A stretch of 64,000 nt of DNA, taken from positions 124,001 to 188,000 of the forward strand of contig NZ_JACHXR010000004.1 of assembly GCF_014192275.1 (NCBI RefSeq). The letters run 5' to 3'. The translations under genes and the position numbers were made by a program. Positions 9,236-18,604 of the stretch are shown here, piece after piece (the first letter of the stretch is position 1; each line of letters begins with the position of its first letter). This DNA comes from Halomonas stenophila (GTDB lineage Bacteria > Pseudomonadota > Gammaproteobacteria > Pseudomonadales > Halomonadaceae). The notes under the pieces were generated by a model. The model saw only the letters and a list, made by a program, of their open reading frames with translations. It ran no database searches and was not told the origin of the DNA.

Positions 9236-10143
9236 AGCAACGCTTCTGCGCCGTCGAGAGCCCCGCCGTCGGCGACCCGCTGGCAGGCACCGCCACCCAC
9301 GCCGAACGCAACCTGCTGCTCGCCTGGCCGCGGGCCAAGTGGCGCCGCAACCTGCGCCACGCCAGCGACATGCCCGAGGCCGTCTCCGAACGGCTCGATG
9401 CCCTGGCCGCCGCGGGTCGCCGAGTCAACCTGATCCACCGTCGAGACCGGCCCAGCCACCGCCACCGCGTCTATCTGATGCCCGAGAACCGCGGCTTCGA
9501 GGTCGAGCGCGAGGCATTGCCCGACTTCCTGACGGCCTTCGAACGCGGCGACTCGCTCACCCCCTGGGAAACCGACCCGCCCGCGGGCGCGCTGCTGCTG
9601 TGCTGCACCCACGGCAAGAAGGACAAGTGCTGCGCCAAGTTCGGCTTCGCCACCTACAAGGCCCTGGCCGCGACGGTGGCGGATCGCGACCTGCCCTTCG
9701 AGGTGTGGGAGAGCAGCCACCTGGGCGGCTGCCGGTTGGCGGCCAGCGCCATGCTGTTCCCGGCCCTGCGCAAGTATGGGCGCATCGGCGAGCGGGACGT
9801 GCGGCCCCTGCTCGAGGCCGAGGCCGGCGGCCGCCCCTACCTGCCCTGCTACCGGGGGGATGCCCGGCTCACGCCGGTGCAGCAGTGCGCCCAGCTGGCC
9901 GCGCTGGAGTGGCTCGACGCTCGGGGGCACTCGGCCACCCCGCAGCTGGCGGACGACGCCGGCGATGCCGACGCCCGGCGCCTGGTGTTCGACTGGCGGG
10001 ACGGCGCCCGGGGAGGCCGACTCGCCGTGACCTGCCGCACCGACACGGTGGTGCGCCTCGATACCTGCGCCGATCTGGAAGGCGATGGCGCCACGCCGAG
10101 CGAGGTGTGGCGCGCCACCGGGGTCGAGCCCCTGCCGACATAG
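9232..10143 (+). CDS. Sucrase/ferredoxin-like (thioredoxin-fold Fe-S) protein
   Basis: A 303-residue cytoplasmic protein of the sucrase/ferredoxin-like family. The thioredoxin-like [2Fe-2S] ferredoxin motif is visible as LCCTHGKKDKCCAKFG (about residues 122-137) followed by WESSHLGGCRLAA, giving the cluster-binding cysteines. A second Cys cluster (CYRGD, QQCAQ) lies further on. It is translationally coupled to the siderophore ATPase (ATGA overlap). From this context I infer a role in reducing or releasing iron from the imported siderophore, comparable to FhuF, which is otherwise absent here. The reaction is not demonstrated. Confidence 0.8.
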   Translation: MKQRFCAVESPAVGDPLAGTATHAERNLLLAWPRAKWRRNLRHASDMPEAVSERLDALAAAGRRVNLIHRRDRPSHRHRVYLMPENRGFEVEREALPDFLTAFERGDSLTPWETDPPAGALLLCCTHGKKDKCCAKFGFATYKALAATVADRDLPFEVWESSHLGGCRLAASAMLFPALRKYGRIGERDVRPLLEAEAGGRPYLPCYRGDARLTPVQQCAQLAALEWLDARGHSATPQLADDAGDADARRLVFDWRDGARGGRLAVTCRTDTVVRLDTCADLEGDGATPSEVWRATGVEPLPT

Positions 10144-10165
10144 GCGGCATATCGGTCCGCCCAAC

Positions 10166-10184
10166 ACGCCCGCTTCGCGGGCGT
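10166..10184. terminator. Hairpin between convergent genes
   Basis: A perfect 8-bp stem ACGCCCGC / GCGGGCGT with a TTC loop lies 22 bases after the Fe-S protein stop and before the convergent permease gene end. It lacks a T-tract and could serve either strand. Confidence 0.5.
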
Positions 10185-10241
10185 ATCCGATCGGCCTCTG
10201 CCATTGCCCGGTGCCGACCTTGGTCAGGCCGACCCCGGCCG

Positions 10242-11393
10242 CTAACGCCCTCCCGCGCGCGCGCCCTGCCGACCCGGCTCGAGGATTTCCCGGGCCAGCT
10301 CGCGGCCGGCCGAGGTCAGGGTCAGGGCCTCGCCGGCGCGTACGATCAGGTGCCGCTCGCAGCTGCGCTCCACCACCCGGCGAGCCCTGGCGTCGTCCCA
10401 CAGCAGGTGCTCGCGCAGCGCCCGGGTGACGTTCTCCTCGTGCTGTTCGGGGCTGCCCTCGTGGTTGTAGAGGTGCACGGCCAGGGTGCGGATCTCGTTG
10501 AGCCGGCGTTGGCCGCGGCGGCGCAGCCACTGGGCGACGAGCCCGTAGTGGGGCCCGGCGAGGAAGGCCAGCATCAGCAGGACGCCGGTCATCACCGCCA
10601 TCATGCCGCCGATGGAGACGTTCCAGGCCACCGCAAGGTAATAGCCGCTGACGCTGGCGGCGATGGATACCAGGGTGCCGTAGCCGAACATCAGCCATAG
10701 CCGGTCGGTGAGCAGGTAGGCGGTGGCCGGCGGCACGATGACGAAGGCCACGAAGAGCACCGCCCCCACGGCATCGAAGGCCGCCACCGCGGTGCCGCTG
10801 GTCAGCAGCAGCAGGCCGTAGAAGAGCACCCCGGGCGCCAGTCCCAGGGCCCGGGCCAGGGTCTCGTCGAAGGTGGCGAGCTTGAGCTCCTTGTAGAAGA
10901 GGCCGACGAAGGCGGCGTTGAGCAGCGTCATGGCGCCCATGGACAGCAGCGCCTGGGGCACTCGGACATCACCGAGGGTGACGGTGTCCAGCCACACGAA
11001 GCCGATCTCGCCGAGCAGCACCGTGTGAGTGTCGATGTGCACGTCCCGGGCGTAGAGGTTGAGCAGCAGCACGCCGATGGAGAACAGCACCGGGAAGACC
11101 AGGCCGATGGCGGCGTCCTGCTTGACCCGGCGGGTCCGCACCAGCAGTTCGGTGAGCACCACGGTGAGCAGCCCCGTGAGGGCGGCACCGACGAGTTGCA
11201 CCGGGCCGCTCTGCTGGTGGGTGAGCAGCCAGACGATGACGATGCCGAAGACGATGGCGTGGCCGATGGCATCGGAGAGCATGCTGTTGCCGCGCAGCAC
11301 CAGGAAGGTGCCCACCAGGGAGGAAGCGATCCCCACCAGGGCGCCCACCAGCATGATCATCAGCGGCACGTTGTCGAATAGCGCGGCCAGCAT
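10242..11393 (-). CDS. Metal ABC permease with C-terminal winged-helix domain (TroD/MntD-like)
   Basis: A 383-residue ABC-3 family permease for Mn, Zn or Fe. Residues 1-275 hold about eight to nine helices with LRGNSMLSDAIGHAIVFGIV and the late motif FDAVGAVLFVAFVIVPPATAYLL. From about residue 290 a soluble tail follows (NEIRTLAVHLYNHEG onward) that ends in a winged-helix-like RHLIVRAGEALTLTSAGRELAREIL, similar to the C-terminal tails of MntC/TroD-type permeases and to DtxR-like domains. The start at 11393 overlaps the upstream permease stop (TGATG), so the two are co-translated. Confidence 0.88.
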   Translation of the reverse strand: MLAALFDNVPLMIMLVGALVGIASSLVGTFLVLRGNSMLSDAIGHAIVFGIVIVWLLTHQQSGPVQLVGAALTGLLTVVLTELLVRTRRVKQDAAIGLVFPVLFSIGVLLLNLYARDVHIDTHTVLLGEIGFVWLDTVTLGDVRVPQALLSMGAMTLLNAAFVGLFYKELKLATFDETLARALGLAPGVLFYGLLLLTSGTAVAAFDAVGAVLFVAFVIVPPATAYLLTDRLWLMFGYGTLVSIAASVSGYYLAVAWNVSIGGMMAVMTGVLLMLAFLAGPHYGLVAQWLRRRGQRRLNEIRTLAVHLYNHEGSPEQHEENVTRALREHLLWDDARARRVVERSCERHLIVRAGEALTLTSAGRELAREILEPGRQGARAGGR

Positions 11394-12541
11394 CAGGCGC
11401 CCTCCCCGTTCAGCGAGGCCAGGATGCGCTCGGCCTCGGCGATGCCGGCCGGCGTCAGCACCCAGCGCCGTTCGGGGCCGGGCTCGCCGGGGCGCGCCTG
11501 GCCCCACTCCACCAGGCCGCGGCGTTCGAGCTTGCGCAGCGCGGCCCGGGTGCCCAGGCCGTGATAGGTGTCGAGCATGCCCTGCTCGGAACGATAGACG
11601 GGATCGGCGTGGTGGGCGGCGAGCCGATAGAGGGTGGTCAGCACCTGCTGGTCGCGCAGCCGGCGCCGCCCCCGCCACAATCGCATCGCCTCCCAGACCA
11701 GGCCGCGCCCCGGGGCCAGGGTGATCGACACCAGCACCGCCACGGAGACACTGAGGATGATCAGCGGGCCGGTGGCCAGTCCCCGGGACAGGGCGCTGAG
11801 CAGCGCGCCGAACACGCCGCCGACCACGCCGATGGCCGCGGCGAGCCACACCATGTCCTCGAGGCGATGGCTCCACTGGCGCGCCGCCACCGCCGGGGCG
11901 ATGACCATGGCGGCCATCAGCACCACCCCCACCATCTGCAGGCCGACCACCACGGCGAGCGCGATCATCACCGTCAGCAGCACCTCGAGCCAGACCACCG
12001 GCATGCCCAGGGAGGCGGCGAACTCGGGGTCGAAGGTGACCAGCTTGAACTCCTTCCACAGCGCCGCCACCAGCGCCAGCGCGGCCAGGGTGATGCCGCC
12101 CATGATCCAGACGTCCGAACGCAGGGTGGCCGCCGCCTGGCCGAACAGGAAGGCGTCGAGCCCCCCCTGGGCGGCGTTGTTCATGCCCTGGATATGGGTC
12201 AGCAGCACCACGCCCAGGGCGAAGAAGACGCTCAGGGCGATGCCCAGGCCGGCATCGGTCTTGAGCCGGCTCATGCGGGTCAGCAGCAGCATGACCAGGG
12301 CGGCCAGGGCCCCGGTGACCAGCGCCCCGAGCAGGATGCTGCCCATGTGGCGGGTGCCGGCGATGATGAAGCCCAGGCAGACGCCCGGCAGGGCGGCGTG
12401 GGACATGGTATCGCCGAGCAGGCTCTGCTGGCGAAGCACCGCGAAGCTGCCCAGTACCCCGCTGATCAGCCCCAGCAGGGCCGCCCCGGCCACCACGTTC
12501 TGGATGGTGTAGTCCTGCAGCAGGGCGAGGAAGGCCGTCAT
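11393..12541 (-). CDS. Metal ABC permease with C-terminal winged-helix domain (TroC/MntC-like)
   Basis: A 382-residue ABC-3 permease, second of the pair. The membrane part shows [21 protein letters not shown] and [23 protein letters not shown]. From about residue 295 a soluble domain carries a helix-turn-helix-like run, [16 protein letters not shown], then a wing [15 protein letters not shown], as in MarR/DtxR-type proteins. It is the larger, regulatory-tailed form of this permease family. The stop and start overlap both neighbours, so ATPase, TroC and TroD are translated as one unit. Confidence 0.88.
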   Translation of the reverse strand: MTAFLALLQDYTIQNVVAGAALLGLISGVLGSFAVLRQQSLLGDTMSHAALPGVCLGFIIAGTRHMGSILLGALVTGALAALVMLLLTRMSRLKTDAGLGIALSVFFALGVVLLTHIQGMNNAAQGGLDAFLFGQAAATLRSDVWIMGGITLAALALVAALWKEFKLVTFDPEFAASLGMPVVWLEVLLTVMIALAVVVGLQMVGVVLMAAMVIAPAVAARQWSHRLEDMVWLAAAIGVVGGVFGALLSALSRGLATGPLIILSVSVAVLVSITLAPGRGLVWEAMRLWRGRRRLRDQQVLTTLYRLAAHHADPVYRSEQGMLDTYHGLGTRAALRKLERRGLVEWGQARPGEPGPERRWVLTPAGIAEAERILASLNGEGA

Positions 12542-13320
12542 GAGCCGGAGGCCCGATCGGACAGGAAGCCGGTCTCGTCGAGCAGGGCGATCTGGCCGCC
12601 GTAGGCCCGCTTGAGGTTCTCGGCGGTGTAGACCTCGGACACCGGCCCCTGGGCGATGACCCGCACGTTGAGGATCAGCAGCCAGTCGAAGTAGCTGCGC
12701 ACCGTCTGCAGATCATGGTGCACCACGATCAGCGTCTTGCCGTCGTCGCGCAGGCGGCGAAGGATATCGACGATGGCCCGCTCGGTGGTGGCGTCGACCC
12801 CGGCCATGGGCTCGTCGAGGAAGTAGACATCGGCTTGCTGGACCAGCGCCCGGGCCAGGAACACCCGCTGCTGCTGGCCGCCGGAGAGCTGGCTGATCTG
12901 GCGACGCGCCAGGTCCGTCATGCCGACCTGTTCCAGGGCCGCCATGGCCTCGTCGCGCTCGCGTCGGCCGGGGCGCTTGAGCCAGCCCAGCCGGCCATAG
13001 AGCCCCATGGTGACCACGTCCAGGGCAGTGGTGGGGAAGTCCCAGTCGACGCTGGAGCGCTGGGGCACGTAGCCCACCCGCCGGCGCTGCGCCTTGTAGG
13101 GCAGCCCCAACAGCCGCACATGGCCGGCCACCGACGGCACCAGCCCCAGCACGCTCTTGATGAGGGTACTCTTGCCGGCGCCGTTGGGACCGACGATGCC
13201 GGCCATGACGCCGGGCGGCACGTCGAAGTCGATGTCCCACAGCACCGGCTTGCTCTGGTAGCTGACGGTCAGGTCCTCGACGTGCAGGGCGAGGCCCGGT
13301 TCATGCAGCGACTGGGTCAT
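12538..13320 (-). CDS. Metal ABC transporter ATP-binding protein (TroB/MntB-like)
   Basis: A 260-residue ATPase of the Mn/Zn/Fe importer. Walker A is [12 protein letters not shown], the Q-loop [13 protein letters not shown] is typical of this subfamily, the signature is [15 protein letters not shown], and Walker B is [12 protein letters not shown]. The start at 13320 was chosen because the domain begins right after it; longer forms run into the binding-protein gene. It overlaps the TroC-like gene by four bases. Confidence 0.92.
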   Translation of the reverse strand: MTQSLHEPGLALHVEDLTVSYQSKPVLWDIDFDVPPGVMAGIVGPNGAGKSTLIKSVLGLVPSVAGHVRLLGLPYKAQRRRVGYVPQRSSVDWDFPTTALDVVTMGLYGRLGWLKRPGRRERDEAMAALEQVGMTDLARRQISQLSGGQQQRVFLARALVQQADVYFLDEPMAGVDATTERAIVDILRRLRDDGKTLIVVHHDLQTVRSYFDWLLILNVRVIAQGPVSEVYTAENLKRAYGGQIALLDETGFLSDRASGS

Positions 13321-13363
13321 GGCGTGTCTTCCCGTGCTCGGCGGATCGAGGTCGCGAGGTGGA

Positions 13364-14344
13364 TCATGGCGCGGGGATGTTCCAGCGCGCGGCCCAGTCG
13401 TCCAGGGCCTCGGGCAGCGGCGCCGGGGTGCCGCCGAGGGACTCGACGATGTGCCGGGTATTGGTGTAGAGCATGCCGATATAGGTGCCGTCGGCGGTGC
13501 CGGCCTCGCCCATGGCATCGGAATAGAGCTGGCCGCCGATCTCCACGTCCTGGCCCCGCCGGCGGGCGGCGTCGATCACCGCCTGGACGGTGCGCGGGTT
13601 GATGGTGCTCTCGATGAACACCGCCGGCACCTCACGCTCCACCACCACCTCGGTCATGGCGCGAATGTCGGCGACCCCGGTCTCGGTCTCGGTGCTGATG
13701 CCCTGGATGCCGGCGACCTCGATGCCGTAGGCGCGCCCGTAGTAGTTGAAGGCGTCGTGGGCGGTGACCAGGATGCGCTGATCCTCGGGAATGGTGGCGA
13801 TGCTCTCGCCGATCCAGCCGTGCAGCGCCTCGAGTTCCCGGCCGTAGCGCTCGGCATTGGCCTGGATCGCCGCCTCGCATTCGGGTCGCGCCTCGCTGAG
13901 CGCCGCGGCGATGGTGGGCAGGGTCCTGGCCCACAGCGAGACGTCCATCCACAGGTGGGGGTCGATGCCGTAGACGTCCTGCACGGTGATCAGGTCGGCG
14001 GGCTCGATGGAGGACGGCGCCACCGCCAGGGTCGGCTTGATCTCGGAGAAACGCCCCAGCACCTCGCCGAGCTGGCCCTCGAGGGAATAGCCCGAGTAGA
14101 GGATCAGCTCGGCCTCCTGGAAGGTCGCCACATCCCGGGCACTGGCCTGGTAGAGATGGGGATCGACCCCCGGCCCCATGATGGCCGTGACCGTCACGCA
14201 GTCCCCCCCGACCCGGGCGGCCACGTCGCCGATCATGCCGGTGGTGACCACCGCCTCCACGGGCGCGGGCGGCTGGGCGCCGGCCCCGCCGGCCGCCAGC
14301 CATAGCGGCACCAGCATCCCCATCGCCGTCCGGCGGACTCTCAT
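13364..14344 (-). CDS. Metal ABC transporter substrate-binding protein (TroA/MntA-like)
   Basis: A 326-residue periplasmic metal-binding protein. The start at 14344 is fixed by GGGAGAGA placed four bases upstream and by the signal peptide ending GAGAQ. Likely ligands in the family order are the His of GVDPHLYQ, the His of GIDPHLWMD, the His of [11 protein letters not shown] and the Asp of GQLYSDAMG. This His-His-His-Asp set is TroA-like; the His/Asp-rich loop of ZnuA is absent. Metal specificity among Mn, Zn and Fe is therefore open. It leads the operon TroA-B-C-D on the minus strand. Confidence 0.88.
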   Translation of the reverse strand: MRVRRTAMGMLVPLWLAAGGAGAQPPAPVEAVVTTGMIGDVAARVGGDCVTVTAIMGPGVDPHLYQASARDVATFQEAELILYSGYSLEGQLGEVLGRFSEIKPTLAVAPSSIEPADLITVQDVYGIDPHLWMDVSLWARTLPTIAAALSEARPECEAAIQANAERYGRELEALHGWIGESIATIPEDQRILVTAHDAFNYYGRAYGIEVAGIQGISTETETGVADIRAMTEVVVEREVPAVFIESTINPRTVQAVIDAARRRGQDVEIGGQLYSDAMGEAGTADGTYIGMLYTNTRHIVESLGGTPAPLPEALDDWAARWNIPAP

Positions 14345-14375
14345 CGCGTCTCTCCCGAAGCCATGCATTGACGAG

Positions 14376-14432
14376 GCAGGTATAGCATCCGCCGTGGCCC
14401 CGAGTAAAAGCGCCGCATTTAACACTTCGTTA
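14376..14432 (-). promoter_or_regulatory. Probable troA promoter with an inverted repeat
   Basis: On the minus strand an extended -10-like TGCTATACC lies about 35 bases before the troA-like start. Upstream of it an inverted repeat TAAC-N5-GTTA (14420-14432) could be an operator for a metalloregulator. It does not clearly match Fur, MntR or Zur consensus sequences, so the regulator is unknown. Confidence 0.35.
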
Positions 14433-14527
14433 CCGGACCGACTGAACCCCGGGCGCCGATGGGGACACTAACGATTGCCTGGCCACATCAGGCGTCATGA
14501 ATGGACCTTCATGAAAGGAGAGACAGG

Positions 14528-15088
14528 ATGACCCTCGACACACCGCTTAGCCGCACCCTGACCGCCGCCTTGATCGCCGGCGGCATGGCCGTCACCGCGA
14601 CCGCCCAGGCCGAGACCCAGGGCCTCTACTCCGCCGACGAACTGCTCGACGCCGATGTCTACACCCAGGCCAATCCCGACGTGGACATCGGCGAGGTGGA
14701 AGACGTGCTGCTCGACAACGACATGCGCCTGCGCGCCCTGGTCATCGACACCGGCAACCTGCTCGACATGGGCCGGAAGCAATACGTCATCGAGACCGGC
14801 CACTTCACCGTGGAGACCCACAACGGCGATCGTCTCGAGGCCATCGAGTACCGCGTCCACGTCGACCTCAGCGAGCAGGCCATCACCCAGCAGCCGGAAT
14901 ACACCGACACCTGGTGGAGCGAGGCCCGCCAGAACATGCAGCGGGCCTGGAGCGAGACCAAGCAAGGCGCCGCCAGTGCCTGGGACACCACCCAGGAAGG
15001 CGCCTCGAAGGCTCTGGATCGCATCGGCAACGCCCTGAAGGCGGCTGGCGAGAAGACCCAGCAGGCGGCCGACGACGCTACCCAGTAA
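14528..15088 (+). CDS. PRC-barrel domain periplasmic protein
   Basis: A 186-residue exported protein with a signal peptide ending ATAQA (about residue 27). It is followed by a PRC-barrel-like domain (YSADELLDADVYTQANPD, then IGEVEDVLLDNDMRLRALVI). The C-terminal 60 residues form a charged amphipathic helix with Ala/Gln/Lys repeats (KQGAASAWDTTQEGASKALD), like stress-linked envelope proteins. The start follows GGAGAGACAGG at 14518-14528. It is divergent from the metal transporter across a 183-base gap. No enzymatic role is visible. Confidence 0.75.
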   Translation: MTLDTPLSRTLTAALIAGGMAVTATAQAETQGLYSADELLDADVYTQANPDVDIGEVEDVLLDNDMRLRALVIDTGNLLDMGRKQYVIETGHFTVETHNGDRLEAIEYRVHVDLSEQAITQQPEYTDTWWSEARQNMQRAWSETKQGAASAWDTTQEGASKALDRIGNALKAAGEKTQQAADDATQ

Positions 15089-15124
15089 CGCCGTCCTTCG
15101 GCCACGCCACTTGACCGCCCCTGT

Positions 15125-15142
15125 CGGGCCGATTTCGGCCCG
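15125..15142. terminator. Bidirectional terminator hairpin
   Basis: A 7-bp perfect GC stem CGGGCCG / CGGCCCG with an ATTT loop, extendable outward by GCCCC / GGGGC, lies between the convergent PRC-barrel gene and proX. Confidence 0.6.
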
Positions 15143-15167
15143 GCGGGGCGTGCCGAGCGGCCGGCGC

Positions 15168-16223
15168 CTACTCGCCCTCGGCCATCGCGGCCTCCCGGGC
15201 CTGGGTCAGCCAGGCATCCACCTCGTCGCGGTGGCCCATGATCCACTCGTCGGCGTGACGCCGGATGTCCTCCTCGCTGTCCTCGCCGTCGAACATCCTG
15301 GCGTTCTGGGCGAAGATCGCCTCGATGGGAATCCGTGCCACCTCGAAGAGTTTGGCCGCCGACGGGTTGTTCGCGGCGAACTCGCTGTTGACCACCGGAC
15401 GGATATCGTTGGCCGGCCAGCCCAGGTTGCAGGGATCCTCCACGCAGCCCTCGAGGCCCTCGACCACGGTCGCGTCCTCGAACTCCTTCTGGTCCTCCGG
15501 CAGGTTGGCCTCGTCCACGGTGAGCCAGACCACGTCCTCGCCCGGCTTGAGCAGTCCCACCGTCCAGTTGGGGGTCCAGGTGTAGAAGAAGATCGAGCCG
15601 CCCTCCTGGTAGCGTCCCAGGGCATCGGCCATGGAGGCGGAGTAACTCGCCTTGATCGGCTCGACATGCTCGCCGAGGCCATAGGCCTCGAGGTGATGGG
15701 CAATCACCAGCTCGCAGCCCCAGCCCGGCGGGCAGGCGACCATTTCTGCCTTGCCGTTGCCGTCGCTGTCGAACAGCGCCTTGATCTCGGGATCCTTGAA
15801 GTCCTCCAGGCTGGTGATGCCGTGCTCGTCGGCGGTCTTCTTGTCGACCAGGTAGCCCTGCAGGGCGCCCCCCTGGGCGACATAGCCGATCAGCTCGGCG
15901 CCCTGCTCGAAGGTGCTGCGGTAGGTGTTGTGCAACGGGAACCAGCCGTTGACCCAGAAGTCGACGTCACCCTGGGCCACCGACTGGTAGAAGGGCGGAT
16001 TGTCGAGGGTGGTCGGGCGCTGCACGTCGTAGCCCAGCTCCTCGAGGAGCCGGCTGTAGACCGCGGCGGGAAACCAGCCGGTATCCCAGGTGGCCCGGGC
16101 CGGTGTCACCATCGCGCCCTCCCCGGGGGTATCCTGGGCGGCGGCCAGCGCCGGGAGCACTGCCAGCGACAGGGCAAGCCCGGCCCCTTTCAGCATACCT
16201 GTGGCACTCACGATCGGATGCAT
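15168..16223 (-). CDS. proX: Glycine betaine/proline ABC transporter substrate-binding protein ProX
   Basis: A 351-residue periplasmic betaine-binding protein. The start at 16223 has AGGAGG seven bases upstream and a signal peptide ending LAAAQ. ProX features include TWDTGWFPAAVYSRLLEELG, DVDFWVNGWFPLH and a Trp-rich FFYTWTPNW segment, which supplies aromatic residues for the quaternary ammonium cage. The cysteine pairs CPPGWGC and CVEDPC are also ProX-like. It is the last gene of the proVWX operon, 52 bases after proW, and imports osmoprotectants at high salinity. Confidence 0.93.
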   Translation of the reverse strand: MHPIVSATGMLKGAGLALSLAVLPALAAAQDTPGEGAMVTPARATWDTGWFPAAVYSRLLEELGYDVQRPTTLDNPPFYQSVAQGDVDFWVNGWFPLHNTYRSTFEQGAELIGYVAQGGALQGYLVDKKTADEHGITSLEDFKDPEIKALFDSDGNGKAEMVACPPGWGCELVIAHHLEAYGLGEHVEPIKASYSASMADALGRYQEGGSIFFYTWTPNWTVGLLKPGEDVVWLTVDEANLPEDQKEFEDATVVEGLEGCVEDPCNLGWPANDIRPVVNSEFAANNPSAAKLFEVARIPIEAIFAQNARMFDGEDSEEDIRRHADEWIMGHRDEVDAWLTQAREAAMAEGE

Positions 16224-16275
16224 GAGACGTCCTCCTGCTTGAGGGACACGCGCGGTGCGCCGCATCGCGTCCGGT

Positions 16276-17214
16276 TCACGACGAGTCGTTGCCTCCCTGC
16301 CTCCCCTTCCCGAGTCCCTTGAACAGCCCCTTGAAGGTCCGCTTCTCGCCCGTGGCGGTGACCTGGGCGCCCTCCCCCAGCGCCTGGGTGACGCGGTCCA
16401 GCAGGATCGCCAGCAGCACGATGCCGATGCCGCCCAGCGAGGCGCGCCCGATATCCAGCCGGCCCAGCCCGGTGAACACCGTCAGCCCCAGGCCGCCGGC
16501 GCCGATCAGCGCGGCGATCACCACCATCGACAGCGACAGCATCAACGTCTGGTTGAGCCCGGCCATGATGGTGCGCAGCGCCAGCGGGATCTGGATCTCG
16601 AACAGCAGCTGGCGCCGGGTCGCGCCGAAGGCCAGGCCGGCCTCGACCAGCTCCCCCTGCACCTGGCGGATGCCCAGGTTGGTCAGGCGGATGATCGGCG
16701 GCAGCGCGAAGATGATGGTGGCGATGACGCCGGGCACGATGCCCACGCCGAACAGCATGACGATGGGCACCAGATAGACGAAGGGCGGGATGGTCTGCAT
16801 GATGTCGAGCACCGGCCGGATCAGCCCGGCGAAGCGGTCGCTGCGCGCGGCGAGGATGCCCAGCGGCACGCCGACGATCACGCAGAAGGCCACCGCGGTG
16901 ATGATCATCGACAGGGTGACCATGGTCTCCCGCCAGATCCCCAGCAGGTCGAGGAACAGCACCGCCGACAGCGCGAAGATGGCGACCCCCGTGCCGGCGG
17001 CCCGCCAGGCGATCAGCGGCACCACCACCACGAACACCGGAAAGGGGAGCCACAACAGGAAACCCTCGAGGCCGCTCAACACCTGATCGATCGGCCACTG
17101 CAGCGCCTGGAAGACCGGGCGGAAATTCGGCACCAGCCACTCCTTGACGACGACCTCGATCCAGTCGTCCAGGGGCAGGGTATAGAAGTCGGAGATGCTG
17201 TCGGCCATGGTCAT
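16276..17214 (-). CDS. proW: Glycine betaine/proline ABC permease ProW
   Basis: A 312-residue inner-membrane permease. A cytosolic/periplasmic N-terminal stretch (LPLDDWIEVVVKEWLVPNFR) precedes the membrane domain. The EAA loop that docks on the ATPase is GELVEAGLAFGATRRQLLFE, followed by IPLALRTIMAGLNQTLMLSL, both typical of ProW. It starts four bases inside the end of proV (ATGA coupling). A short basic tail (KGLFKGLGKGRQGG) ends the protein. Confidence 0.93.
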   Translation of the reverse strand: MTMADSISDFYTLPLDDWIEVVVKEWLVPNFRPVFQALQWPIDQVLSGLEGFLLWLPFPVFVVVVPLIAWRAAGTGVAIFALSAVLFLDLLGIWRETMVTLSMIITAVAFCVIVGVPLGILAARSDRFAGLIRPVLDIMQTIPPFVYLVPIVMLFGVGIVPGVIATIIFALPPIIRLTNLGIRQVQGELVEAGLAFGATRRQLLFEIQIPLALRTIMAGLNQTLMLSLSMVVIAALIGAGGLGLTVFTGLGRLDIGRASLGGIGIVLLAILLDRVTQALGEGAQVTATGEKRTFKGLFKGLGKGRQGGNDSS

Positions 17215-18458
17215 TCCTCCCTCGCCGCCAGGGACGCGGCGGCCGTGGCGCGGCGGGACGTCTCGTCCTCGCCCTGATCCCCGGCCAGCAAGGCGAAGAC
17301 CCGCAGGGGGTCGACGGTGCCCTGCAGGCGCCCGGCCTCGTCGAGCACGGCGATGGGCAGGCCCTGGGCACAGGCGCCATAGAGCTCGATCAGCTCCTGG
17401 TCGGCCCGGGCCGCCGGATAGTCGGGCCGCATCAACTCACGCAGGGCGCCGTCCTCGGCCGACACCAGGTCCGCGCGCACCAGGATGCCCAGCGGGTAGC
17501 CGTCCGCGTCGACCACGTGAAGGCCCGCCACCCGGTGCTCGTCGCAGCGCCGCCGGGCCGTCGCCGAGTCGTCGTCCGGGGTCACGGTGGGCGCCTCATG
17601 GCTCAGCCGCCCCATGCGGAAGACCCGGCCGCGGTCCACGTCCCGGGTGAAGGCGGCGACGTAGTCGTCGGCGGGATCGGCGACGATCTCCTCGGGCGTG
17701 CCGGTCTGCACGAAGCGGCCATCCTTCATGATGGCGATGCGGTCACCGATGCGCAGGGCCTCGTGGAGATCGTGGGTGATGAACAGGATGGTCATGTGCA
17801 GCTGCTCCTGGAGGGCCAGCAGCTCGTCCTGCATGTCGCGACGGATCAGCGGGTCCAGGGCGCTGAAGGGCTCATCCATCAGCATGATATCGGGATCCAC
17901 GGCGAGCCCCCGGGCCAGGCCCACCCGCTGCTGCATGCCACCGCTCAGCGTGGCCGGCGGCACGTCGGCATAGGCCTCGAGCCCCACCTGTTCCAGGGCC
18001 CGATGGGCCTTGTCGCGGCGTTCGCCGGACGGCACCCCGCGCACCTTGAGGCCGAATTCGACGTTCTCGCCGACGGTCTTGTGGGGGAAGAGGGCGAAGT
18101 GCTGGAAGACCATGGAGAGCTTGTGGGCGCGCAGCTCGCGCAGGGCATCGGCGTCCATGGCCACCACGTCCTCGCCATCCAGCAGGATGCGGCCTCGGGT
18201 GGGCTCGATGAGACGGTTGATGCAGCGGATCAGGGTCGACTTGCCGGACCCGGAGAGTCCCATGACCACGAAGATCTCGCCCTGCTCCACGGTGAAGGAG
18301 ACGTCGGCGACGGCGGCCACGGAGTGGGTGTCGGCATAGATGCGATCCTTCTCCTGGCCGGCCTCCACCCGGCGGATCGTCTCCTCGGGATCCGGGCCGA
18401 AGACCTTGTACAGGTGCTCCACGCGAACCTTCTGGTGCGATGTGGTAACAGCGCTCAC
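17211..18458 (-). CDS. proV: Glycine betaine/proline ABC transporter ATP-binding protein ProV
   Basis: A 415-residue ATPase. The GTG start at 18458 is supported by an AGGGGG site and by the position of the conserved VEHLYKVFGPDPE. Walker A is GLSGSGKSTLIRCINRL, the signature is LSGGMQQRVGLARGLA, and Walker B is IMLMDEPFSALDPLIR. From about residue 290 a CBS-type region follows (VAGLHVVDADGYPLGILVRADL), as in osmosensing ProV/OpuA proteins. It is the first gene of proVWX, divergent from the gene at 18714, with a strong palindrome in its upstream region. Confidence 0.93.
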   Translation of the reverse strand: MSAVTTSHQKVRVEHLYKVFGPDPEETIRRVEAGQEKDRIYADTHSVAAVADVSFTVEQGEIFVVMGLSGSGKSTLIRCINRLIEPTRGRILLDGEDVVAMDADALRELRAHKLSMVFQHFALFPHKTVGENVEFGLKVRGVPSGERRDKAHRALEQVGLEAYADVPPATLSGGMQQRVGLARGLAVDPDIMLMDEPFSALDPLIRRDMQDELLALQEQLHMTILFITHDLHEALRIGDRIAIMKDGRFVQTGTPEEIVADPADDYVAAFTRDVDRGRVFRMGRLSHEAPTVTPDDDSATARRRCDEHRVAGLHVVDADGYPLGILVRADLVSAEDGALRELMRPDYPAARADQELIELYGACAQGLPIAVLDEAGRLQGTVDPLRVFALLAGDQGEDETSRRATAAASLAAREE

Positions 18459-18574
18459 GCCACCCCCTTCGCGCGCAAGGCGAACGGAGGCTCGACGCCG
18501 CTTCGGGCGGCCGGCTTCCTGCCGACATGGTCGCAAGGAGGAGCACCGAGCATCGCGCGCCCGGACGCAGGCCG

Positions 18575-18604
18575 GAACCCGTGTCACCCTGGCGACACGG
18601 GTTC
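18575..18604. promoter_or_regulatory. 30-bp perfect palindrome upstream of proV, possible operator
   Basis: GAACCCGTGTC and its exact reverse complement GACACGGGTTC are separated by eight bases, 117 bases before the proV start and 110 before the divergent small gene. Next to it on the minus strand are weak promoter-like hexamers. It could be a repressor operator for osmotic control or a hairpin in the leader RNA. No regulator gene is adjacent. Confidence 0.5.

Noticed and set aside
13364..14344. Assignment of the metal-binding protein as ZnuA
   Set aside because: The His/Asp-rich loop of ZnuA is missing and the fourth ligand is an Asp as in TroA, so zinc specificity cannot be claimed.
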